Below are positions 11,671 to 23,600 of a stretch of DNA of 64,000 nt, one piece after another. Made by a program: the position numbers and the translations under genes. Origin of the DNA: Phoronis australis (Eukaryota > Phoronida > Phoronidae); NCBI GenBank assembly GCA_002633005.1, contig NMRA01000382.1, forward strand, positions 255,096 through 319,095, in the 5' to 3' direction. Within the stretch, counting starts at the first letter, position 1; every line of letters starts with the position of its first letter. The notes under the pieces are model-generated. The model had not been told where the DNA came from. It worked only from the letters and a program-made list of their open reading frames with translations, and did no database searches.

Positions 11671-14600
11671 GTACGTACATATGTATTTACTGTCCTGAAA
11701 ACGTTCACACCTACGTCATGAGATTTTTCTATTGAAACTGGTGCTAAGAAAATATATGTACATGTAATTCCTAGTGTTGTTACGTTATCTCTGCAGGCGA
11801 TGATAGCGTTAAGGGGAAACAAGCTTATAGCTGACTACCCCGTGAGGTTTCAAAGAAAGTTGGCACAAAACGGCTCATTCGAATGGTAAGTCTTTTAGAC
11901 AAAGTTTCTACCAGTAATGTCCCTGTGCACACAAATAGGAATTTTGCCTAGCAGACTATATGAGGCTAATGGGATCAACAAACGGAAAGACAATCGGTTT
12001 TCTGAAATGGTGGAGGCCAGTTCCGGATAAGAGTTTCTCGGGACCCCTCAGCTTACAAAACTCTAAGGCTCCAGTACTTTTAGCTGCCCTCAGTCATCAC
12101 AATCAATTTTCGGTCGTTACCATATTCAGCTCTCCCTGATCTCAGCAAAAAGAGCTCTCCTTGTCGCCACATTTTCCGAGCTACCGCCCTGCCAGAGCTA
12201 TCTTGTCCCTTCTCCTTTCGACATTGTTTTCGCTCTTCATCCGGTGTCGACACAACTTTAAATGGGAGCTTGTGACAACGAGGCGGCGGCGCATGCACCT
12301 AATTTGTGAGGAGCCCTAGGCGGTCGGTTTTCATCGTGCGTGTGCACGCCACCTGCCATCATCAGATGCTATCAAAAACACCAGGCAAAACTAATTGCAC
12401 TATTCGGGGAAATGGAAGTTTCTGTTTCATGTGAGTCGGAACATGGAGATACAAATTCATGTAGGCCCACCGCCCAACGCATACATGAAGCTAGCTTTCC
12501 ACAAACGCACATGTAACATTGCGCGTCACAGTAAAACATTTCGATTATAGCACGTGATAATGCACTGTACGTGAAAAGAATCTCACGTTGACACCCTAAC
12601 CGGTGGACCGGATTGCACACCTCTGAATCTGCCGGTTTAGATCAAAGACACCATGCTGTTGTGGTTAATCAAATCGCGTCAGACCACTGACGTTATAACA
12701 ATTCTTTACATAATGAGACAATAGAATATTCAAATTTTCATTTTGAAAGTTTCTAAATTGCATACTCAAGTAGTTCATGAAAGGTACACATTGTCGGACT
12801 TTTGGATTTTGAATGTGACTTTCACCGCCTACAAACGTTTGTTTATCGTTCCAATAATATGGTCCTCCTGACTTCTGCTGGATATGCAACATAATTGGGC
12901 CAGTTACCAAGACACCAGGCAGCAGTTGGATTTTGACGTTATTCAAGTGTCATTGTACAATTCTTGGCATGAAGAGACATCATATGTATACATGAGCACT
13001 TTCGTCTTCATCAACGTTCTGCCAATAATTTGATTCCAGTTACGATTCGACGCGGGTGATAGTGAGACAAGGCCACCCGCCTCAAGCCTTCTACTTCATC
13101 ATGTATGGTACGGTGATAGTGGCAGTTCTTCAACAGAATGAGGAGCAGGCCGTCACAGCGTGCTACCTGTCGAGAGGGGACAGTTTCGGGGNTGAAACAG
13201 GTGCTAAGAAAATATATGTACATGTAATTCCTAGTATTGTTACGTTATCTCTGCAGGCGATGATAGCGTTAAGGGGAAACAAGCTTATAGCTGACTACCC
13301 CGTGAGGTTTCAAAGAAAGTTGGCACAAAACGGCTCATTCGAATGGTAAGTCTTTTAGACAAAGTTTCTGCCAGTAATGTCCCTGTGTACACAAATAGGA
13401 ATATTGCCTAGCATACTAGCTAATGGGATCAACAAACGGAAAGACAATCGGTTGTCTGAAATGGTGGAAGCCAGTACCGGATAAGAGTTTCTCGGGACCC
13501 CTCAGCATACAAAACTCCAAGGCTCCAGTACTTTTAGCTGCCCTCAGTCATCACAATCAATTTTCGGTCGTTACCATATTCAGCTCTCCCTGATCTCAGC
13601 AAAAAGAGCTCTCCTGGTAGCCACATTTTCCGGGCTACCGACCCGCCAAAGCTATTTTGTCCCTTCTCCTTTTGACATTGTTTTCGCTCTTCACCCGGTG
13701 TCGACACAACTTTATATGGGAGCTTGTGACAACGAGGCGGCGGTGCATGCACCTAATTTGTGTTGAGCCCTAGGCGGTCAGTTTTCATCGTGCGTCTGCA
13801 CGCCACCTGCCATCATGAGATGCTATCAAACACACCAGGCAAAACTAATTGCACTATTCGGGGAAATGGAAGTTTCCGTTTCATGTGAGTCGGAACATGG
13901 AGATACAAATTCATGTAGGCCCACCGCCCAACGCATACATGAAGCTAGCTTTCCACAAACGCACATCTAACATTGCGCGTGCCAGTAAAACATTTCAATT
14001 ATAGCACGCGATAATGCACTGTACTTGAAAAGAATCTAACGTTGACACCCTAACCGATGGACCGGATTGCACACCTCTGAATCTGCCGGTTTAGATCAAA
14101 GACACCATGCTGCTGTGGTTAATCAAATCGCGTCAGACCACTGACGTTATGACAATTCTTTACATAATGAGACAATAGAATATTCAAATTTTCATTTTGA
14201 AAGTTTCTAAATTGCATATTCAAGTAGTTCATGAAAGGTACATATTGTCGGACTTTTGGATTTTGAATGTGACTTTCACCGCCTACAAACGTTTGTTTAT
14301 CGTTCCAATAATATGTTCCGCCTGACTTCTGCTGGGTATGCAACATAATTGGGCCAGTTACCAAGACACCAGGCAGCAGTTGGATTTTGAGGTTATTCAA
14401 GTGTCATTGTACAATTCTTGGCATGAAGAGACATCATATGTATACATGAGCACTTTCGTCTTCATCAACTTTCTGCCAATAATTTGATTCCAGTTACGAT
14501 TCGACGCGGGTGATAGTGAGACAAGGCCACCCGCCTCAAGCCTTCTACTTCATCATGTATGGTACGGTGATAGTGGCAGTTCTTCAACAGAATGAGGAGC

Positions 14601-17600
14601 AGGCCGTCACAGCGTGCTACCTGTCGAGAGGGGACAGTTTCGGGGTAATGCCTTCTTTAAATGGTGTCATTTTGACAGAAAATGAAATAATAGTGACGAA
14701 ACAAATGAGTTTATTTTTACGGCTCTTGTGTTGCCCGAACTCATCTGTAGAGATGGAGTGTGTCACAAATTTCTCGTCTAGTCAATGGAAATTTTAATTC
14801 CCTGTAATAAACTTTAAAAGAGTGAAGAAATAAGGCTCATCCACTTCATTGGCTATCAAATCCAGTTTCCCGACTCTGTAATGGACACGGAGTGCAAAAT
14901 TTGCTGATAGCGTGAGTTACATGTATAGCGACCCTCATGTACATGCAGTCCTACTATCAATGTAAACTCATTGGCTGACACGTACATGTACATGTACATG
15001 TATGTACTATGTAAAATCTTCCTTTCAGGAGCTTGCAATAAGAAACAACGAGACACGTGCGTCGACGGTCATCACGAAAAACTACGTTGAAATGCTCAGT
15101 ATATCGGCTCAGGTGAGTTCAGTCTCACCTCCCTTATCCACGTTCTTATGAACTTCACTTCTGATAAAGTTATTATACGTAATTTAATGTGTCAATCTTC
15201 AAGCGCTGATTAAATTATAGCAAAGCCTCCTAGACTCACACGATTTTTTTGATTTTTTCGAATCTATGGTCCAGAGTGTTATACATGCTCAATATCTGGC
15301 TCGTAGTTACACATTCTTCTTGAAAGCGGATAATTTAATATATTTAGGCTGTGTCTTGAATATCTGCTTGAGATTCATCATCATGAATTATAACAAAAAT
15401 AATTGAAATTTTAACTCAAATATGTTCAGACTTTGGGAAACGACGAATTAAATACCTGCGCGTATCAGCGAATATGCAACAAAGAAGTCAGTTCTTTCAA
15501 TATTGCATTGTTTCAGACCTACCAGAAGGTGTTTATGGTTGGTGGTTCTAAAAATATCAACGACCCGGATCACAACGAATTCATATCGTAAGTATGATTT
15601 ACCTGGATGACTGGAGTGACTAACAGTGTAAAATTTACAATTTCCATAAGTTTGGTGGTTTGAATTTTGTTGATCTGACGAAATGAGGTCAATCCGTATT
15701 ATCTTGACTTCATGTCATTTTACACTATGTTGGCAAATGTGACGTGTGGGAAATAAATGTTTATTGTGTTGGCTTTGTAAGCATGTGTAAGAGCGAGTTT
15801 GCCTAACAGCCTCTAGCCATCAAACTTGCCGCCTGGTGAATTGACAATTTGAGTCTTCGTACATTGACCTCTGATGCCGTAGTTGAGTCTTGTCACTACA
15901 TACGTGTATACAACTACCTGTCTCTCACTCCCTCTAGCAATCCTCCCCCTTTCGATTGACAATCATTTCCCTCGGCATGTCTGAAAAATGGGTGTCAATC
16001 AATCTCGAACTACAACGTTTTGCTAAGTCAATGTGCTCGTTTCGTTTCAGGAGTATCGAGTTCTTGCGCGGATGGCCCATCAGCCTGCTAGAGAACAACC
16101 CAAAGAAATTTGTTTTCACATATTTCAAGTAAGTTGAACCCTCACACTCCATAATCAAGTGTCAGTCACTAAGCACCAAGAATCGCTTCAACAAGCAGAG
16201 AAATCACGCCACACCGTTAAATGTTCCTGAGCCTGGATTCCGTTTCAGTACAGAATATATCGGTGGCGTTCATTATACGATGTCTCGTATCGAGAAAGCT
16301 GGAAAGAGTTCAGTAACGCTTGGACCTATATGTATGCTATGACCTCGCTAAAGAGCAAGACTTCACGAGATTGCGTGCGATATTGTCGTGTACTTTAAAT
16401 GAGAACACGTGTTTTTTGCCGAATATTTCTAATCGCGCGACAGCTACTGAACTCTACCCTGGTCTGTCACTATACAGTGTACATTGTATACATGTTGGTG
16501 GTGAGAACCTCTCGTCCACGATTAAGGCCAGTGGAACTGCCAAACAACATATCGCGGAAATTGGACGACATTTCATGAGTCCACTCAAAAATAGTTCGGC
16601 AAAGGGAAGTTTGCAAGGAAGGGATGCAAAAGAAAATAGCAAAACTCGTTGCTTGATGTTGTTTTTGATGCCCGATATCACAAGGTCTGATCATACCGCA
16701 TCAGTTACATGCGGCGATACCATGACTGGATCTGAAAAAGATAGTGGGCTTGAAACGAATGGTGCTCGGGCTGCATCTTTGAACGCTATCCGTCACTTGG
16801 CAGTCGGTTGTTGGCAAACCTGTTTGGTATCCCTGAAATATTAGGAATAGGAAAGGCTTCAGTGTGTATTCGTTGTGACTAGTTGCGAAAAGCATTGTTC
16901 GGGTTTTGGTAACCTTTGACAATCAGGCGATGTACATACATGTATACACGGTGTAGAAAAGCTTTCAGTTGACACCCTTCACGAAAATGTCATGCCTTTT
17001 TCAAGATTCATTTCGTGATTAGGCACACTTGGACAGAAAACATGTGTGGACACTTAGGTCAGTCTAATCCATATTCCAGAGAAGCGACAGTACGGGGTGC
17101 GCAACTGTTCAAATTAAATAAGCGAATTTTAGAGAATTGGTGATCAGTGAAAGTCATCTAGCCTGATATTTAGTAGCACATACATGTAGACAAGTAACCA
17201 CCATTATGTAGTCTCCAAATAGATAACTACTAAGAGCTAATCAACTGTTAAAAGGGGACTGTAGTCAAAATAATGTTGCAGTTAATCGGTTCTAACATAC
17301 AAATAAAACTCACATTTGCCTGACTTGCGTGCCAAACAAAAGCCAATTCGAATTCATGGTCAAAACACTGAATTCTGAAAGCGATCGCTGATTGGCTAAT
17401 GTGTCAGTGACGTGAACGGCGGGGTCTCGGCTGCTTTACACATTCATTGCTTATGTCATATTTGAAGAGTTTACATCGTAATTTATCATTGTATCAATCG
17501 TCCATATTTTTTATTGTTTGCCACAATGCTGTAAAAGGTTCGCTATGCCTTTTTGTATGGCACCTGGTTGCTCAAACTCTTCGAAAAAGGCGTCTTCTAA

Positions 17601-20600
17601 AGGGATGGTCATCGCATACCATCGCCGGGTTACCCAAGCCTTAGCCCAAAGCTCAGTGTAGATATAGGCCTACAGGTTTAAGCCGATATGGATAAAAAAT
17701 GTACAAATAAAATCTGACTCAAATAAATGTCATTAAAACTAAGTCATCCTTGAGTAAACCTAGGAAACAGGTTCCTAGAGTAAACTAACTTCTGTATTTA
17801 CCGGTGTTGGAAATGTCAGCGATCGTTCATCGGCTGGTGCTAGTAAAATTGTGATGTGTTTTCTTGAGTCGGCTTTTTGCGATTACGTCACCTGACCTTT
17901 ACCAGTTTCTTTTCCGACTGATTCTTTTATCATGTGTTCGTCGCTGACGGTACCTAGGTTGCGTACATGTTATAACAAATTATCGGAGCTTGTTTAGCTT
18001 TATATGTTGATGTAGCCTAAGTTTTACGACGAGGTGACGAGTATAACTGAGTCAACTATATCCGGGTAGTCAACGGCTGTCTGAAATTTCCGGGTTAACG
18101 GAGCTCAACACACAGTGGTACGATAGTCTTCATACAGGTACAGTCGGTAACTTACCAACCCTTCAAGTTTACAGAGCTGCCGGAGTATTGGCTGACAACT
18201 GGCTGACTGGATGGCTAGAGTCCACATTGCCCTCGGCACAGTCACTGACACCAGTTGCACCGGCAAATTTTCGTCTGACGATGACGATGACTAGGTATCA
18301 CTTTGTGTTGCCTCGGCTCAAACAGGTATCCCTTGTGACCCGAAATTTCACACTAAAATTTCTTATTCCGACAATATAAAAAACGATACTTGATTGCACG
18401 CTAACACAGGACAGTGACTTTGCCCCCGCCAATACGTCACGAGACTAAGCAGCGCTCCAAGCTGGTAATTTTTTGAGCTTCGCTAGAGATTATAAGTTTA
18501 ATTTTTGGTGTTGAATTATTTGTGAAATTAATCAACAATTCATAGAAAACTATCCAGAATTTATTCAGAATAAAATACAGTTCCCTTTTAAGCAGGCAGA
18601 TTCTTGTGTTGAATGTTGCTGGCAAATATATCTAGGGGGAAACCTTCACCATAGGAGATTATCTGTGCAAAACATCTAAAACCATCCCACTAGGTATCCG
18701 GCAGCTGCCAACATTTGCAGAGTGGTAAATAGACCTCGTGTGGTATTTTAAAAGCAATTGATGTTAAATTCCGTGAATTTGAAGTGGAAATACTCCCACG
18801 TGTACTGCAAGAATTCTGAAAGTTCGACACGTGCTATCCAAAAGAGGTCGCTGCGATAGGTCGTCTCATCTGTTAACAACTGGACACAACGTTATTGACT
18901 GAACACGTCAATCGATTTTGTCAGTGTTATTTTTGTGTAGCTGTTATTAGATCAGTTTCATTAATTGCTAATTTCAATATTTATTAATCTTTTGTTTCAG
19001 GAGAGGTGCCGTGATGGTAAAAGACAGCAATTATTCTGATTGGATTTATATCGTGAAGTCCGTAAGTAGATGTGCATTAACATCGTATTACGTTTCTACC
19101 CGTGGTGAGCGTCTTTGACCATAGCAACAAGTAAAACAATGATTATACCGACTTACACGTGCCCAACTCTGTTGCTAGCAAAACATGTGATGTGGTCTTA
19201 ATTCCATGAGCTCATTGGAAACCGATTGAACGGGAGATTAAGCACTAACATATATGAATCTATAGAAAAGATCCGTCAACTGAACTGCCATTGGTCGCGT
19301 TATCTTCTTTGCTTACGATGAAAGAAAGAAAAGTCTGAAAATAAAGAGACCCCGGACAGCAAATTTCGTCGTGAATTTTACCCTTATTTACAGAAAAAAG
19401 AACTGTAGTTCAGGGCCCCGTTCCACGAAACTGGTTAAGTTCATTTTTGACTTAAGTATAAGATTTGTCCCAAGTTTCAAGCTTTGAAACTTCCGCATCC
19501 GCTAAGTTAGTCAGAATTAAGACAAAATTTAACTAAAAGTAAGATCTCCTTCTTGAAACGAACTTTGAGACAAATTTAACTTTTATCTTGAAACTAGCTG
19601 AAATTTAAGACTGTCCTTAGCTAAGTCAGTTTTCTTGCAACGCCGAGGCCCCGTGCTTATTGTATTACAGATGCCTTCATTTTGCAGGGAAGCGTGCAAG
19701 TGTTGAAAAAGCTGATACGAACAATGCCAAAAATTGACTCATTTACGGGTAAAACCATCAACAGGCCACCGCTTACTTCAAAAGACGGATACGTTGCGTT
19801 CATGAGTGACAAATATGAGGATTTTCGAGGCGCGGAAGACGGGAAAGACGCTGTGGAAAAAGCCATCGAGTCTATCCGCCGTGAGAACACAGCGCTGAAG
19901 TCCAGTTCCCGGAAGTCCAAGAAACCCCGACCGAATTCCGACGGTAGCCGGACTCGTCCGAACACTGGCGAAGACTACAGGAGAGTCAAAAGTGCCGGCA
20001 AGACCAGTCGCGATAGTACAATGGGAAAGGTGACATTTTCAGAATCTACAAAGGACCCTGCTGAAGACATTACCAAGGTTGTGTCCAGTGTGACAAATGC
20101 CAAACGTGTTGCCAAGGTATGTAACACTACTTTTACTGATACAAGTCAGTATAATTTTAGAAACAGCTCATTTGTAAACTCTGAGCAATAACAAAAATAT
20201 CAATTATGTTGCATTATGGACCCAGTTTTCGTATGGCCTGTTTTGAAACACACCTATTGGAATAGTTAAAATGTTAAATATTCGAAAATGACAACCCCTT
20301 TGTATTTTGTCTGCTTCAATGTTTAAACCACTTAACTTTGGAGTGGGAATATGTCAATCCCAGTATGTTTAAACAGGCAAATCCTTTTACGAAGGTTATA
20401 ACACGTTGCATTATACTTAATTTAGTCACAATAATTCTTTCTAAAATCTGACGGACCACCATTTTCTTTTCATTAGGCCGACGAGGTAAGAGTGTGAAGT
20501 TTGTGTTCAGTTCAATAACAACACTCTTATATTTTAGCGGACCATTTTTGAACCCGTTTTGTTGAGATGGTTTGATGGTTGTTTCCAGGTGTATATGTTT

Positions 20601-23600
20601 ACCTTTTAATGCAGTGTGCGATTCTTACATCTTGGCGGGCAGTACAAACGAAAGGCATTAGTTTTTACGGATGGCGTAAACCAAAAGAGCATATGCGAAT
20701 CATCCAGTGCAACAATTGACGTAGGCGATCGTCTGCTCGATAAGTTGGACAACACCAACTTAAAAACAACACTTTCTGTAGACAACTTAGCGTTGTGAAA
20801 TTGGTTTCATACGTTGCGTAGTCAATTTGGAGAGGATTGTGAGAGTTTCGAAGGAACTGGCTGTTCGTTATTGTTTGACACAAGGTTTTTCAACTTAGCT
20901 CGTCGTGGTGTGTCATTTCATGCGCGGAGCATGGGCTCAAAGAATAACCTCACTCGTTCCCTGCGTGCCGCTAGGTGGTAGCCAGCGCGCAGGTATTATT
21001 TGTTTTTTCTCGAGACTTTTTTTACCCCAGCGTTTCTGATTGGCTGGTCGAATTCTCATCAGGTAGCGCTTTGCGCAAACAAACTTGCACGGCTGAAGGA
21101 GTGTAAATGTGGTCTAATGTACAGACAGATCGGTGCTTTTCATGTTCAAAAAATATGAATTCCAGTAAATTGTGGTTGCGCCTTTTCACAGTGCTTCATT
21201 CTATTGTCGCTGAGTTTTGTTTACGATACCATCCTGTATTCATATACAGCAGGGGCGGATCCAGGATTTTGAGTTAGGGGGGCAGGGCACAGAATAACCA
21301 GAATTTCGGCAGATGCGCGAGCTCAGGCTAAATTGTGGGGACGCAGAGTCCTCGGAAGCGGACCTGTTGACTAAAAAAAACGGTAAACGGGGTTTGTTCA
21401 GTTTGTTCAGGGCCTTTGCGTTGTTTATTCTCCCCCGACGAGCCCCTGCTTGCGCGCACCCGAACTCCCAAATGGTATCTGGTAGAATTTTAAGGGGGGC
21501 CATGGCCCCCTGCCCCCCCCCCCCTAAATCCGCCACTGTACAGTATGCATAACACAGGTTAAATCGGATAGATGCGTGTTTATTGGACACGTATTACTGT
21601 ATGTGCATCAAGCACGCGGCTATTAAACGTTACTGCAGAAACGAAATGGTTGCTGCTACGCCACATGCTTGACAATGCTAAAATCGCTCATAGTCCGCCA
21701 TTTTCTCACTTTGATGTAAAGCTAACCAAGGACTGCCGAGGCAACATTAACCAGTGATAGAGTGCGTGCTAATGAATGGTACCTGCGTGTGATCTCTACA
21801 CGCAGGGAACCAGCGAGAAAGAATAATAAGTTGCCAGTTCATTATGAACCCAGAAATACCTACTCATCTAAGTAAGGGATATGTCAAGATCAATTGTGTA
21901 GTGGCAAGCGATCTGAATCAAAGATCGCATCTACATTTCATAAACAAAACACGTGTTAATACATGTACAGTAGCTCATAACATCACACTTCAAGCAATTT
22001 ATCTATTCGATTACTTCATTGGATTTCTTCTGCCATCCATATAAATTCAGTACAATGAATCCTATGGCATAGTTCAGTTGAAGTGAGTCTTTCCAGTCGT
22101 CTGAAATTAACTGTTCGGGTCCCCACAATCCTTTGTGCATATGACGTCCCAAGGTTCTCGAAAAAGTCAATGATTTCTACTAAAACTCAATGGTTTGATT
22201 GAAATATCCAATTCAGTCTTCCCGGCAGTTGTGTGGTTTTGGTAGCTTAGATTCTAACTACTAACTATTAATCGTCAATAGTACAATCTATTTGCTTTGG
22301 CGTTCGGATTAACAAGCAAACTTATTTCGAAAACTGATATAATTTAGATTTTAAGTGCATGCTCCGTGTTCTAACACATACTTGTATCGAAATCACATTT
22401 ACTCTAGTGGATCTTGCGTATCCTCTATATAGAGAGGCGTTTCAGATCATAAGCTAAAGTAAATCGTCAATAATTCGTCGTAGCTTTTATAAAAAGTCAA
22501 ACCAGTGATGTGACTCACCGGTACGGCTGTGCATGTTTTCAGCAAGGAGTCGATCTCTTCCGCAAACGAAAGAAGAGAAGAGCAGTGGATGAGCGATACC
22601 GGAAGAAGGTCATTGGTAAGCAACTCTTTTGATTCAATACGCGAGCCCCATCAGCAATTCTGGTTAGTGCAGATCCGCAGGATTGTCATGTATAATTGTG
22701 ATGTTCTATACCAAGTATGCTTATTTCCCGTCCAAATAAAAACGCGGTCGAGTGCGTGACGTGACGGACGTTTTACCTGTACCAGTGTATTTGGCATAGA
22801 TGCAGATGCCTCGTTTTAGATTCGGGTGCCCATTTTTCAATTCATAAATATAAAGCCACTCAGTCGATACGTACATAGAATGAAAGTAAAAAATTGCCTG
22901 TTTGTTCAGCAATACAAAATACATTCATTTTCCAGAAATTACATTATTATGTTAAATGTAAAAACGTGAATTTGTATTTACGTTCTGTTTACTTATTTCT
23001 TCAAACCAGCGTCTGATGACCAGGAAGATGGCAACAAGAATCCTGATTTCAAGGAGCAGAGGCGAACCTTTCTGGATGACCTTGACTCTGCTTACAAAGA
23101 CAGACAACACGTCGTTACAGAGGCTGACTTGAATCCACAATTTGTCAAAGTGCAAACATTGACAAAGGGCTCAGTTTTCGTAAGTATCACCCACTCACCT
23201 AAAATGTCCCCCTGGAGGATCGGGATGTTCGCCAAAAGACGTCACATCCGGTTAATAATACTAGACTTCGTTGTGGTTGTCCCATATTCAGTGCATCTTC
23301 AGTATTACCCTAGAACGTACAGAAAATCCCTCGCTGTGCTCTTTTCTAACTAGTATCTTGGAAATCAACTCTTCGCCACCATGAAATATCTTCTGAGAGA
23401 AGGGGAATAAAACAATGATAGCAAGTTTCATCAAGAAGTCCCGATGATCTCACGTCGTCATATGCATGTAATCCTGGTTCGTTTTCCCGATTATTCACAT
23501 GTAGATTTAGAATTCCAACTGCTCACATGTATATGTAGTACACAACAACTGCACGAATGCAGAGATAATGTGCTCTTCTACTTTTGCGAGATCCACGGCC

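Larger units (their letters stand above)
11733..14645. repeat. 1.45-kb direct duplicate joined by one N (haplotype artefact over exons 3-4)
   Basis: 11733-13191 and 13193-14645 are collinear copies. The exons inside are identical, while the intron differs by scattered substitutions and small indels. The single N at 13192 and the cut donor mark a failed merge of two alleles. Confidence 0.9.

Noticed and set aside
16320-16844. 174-codon open frame as a gene
   Set aside because: It is intronic, has no domain or splice support, and partly resembles another non-coding segment at 4960-5075.
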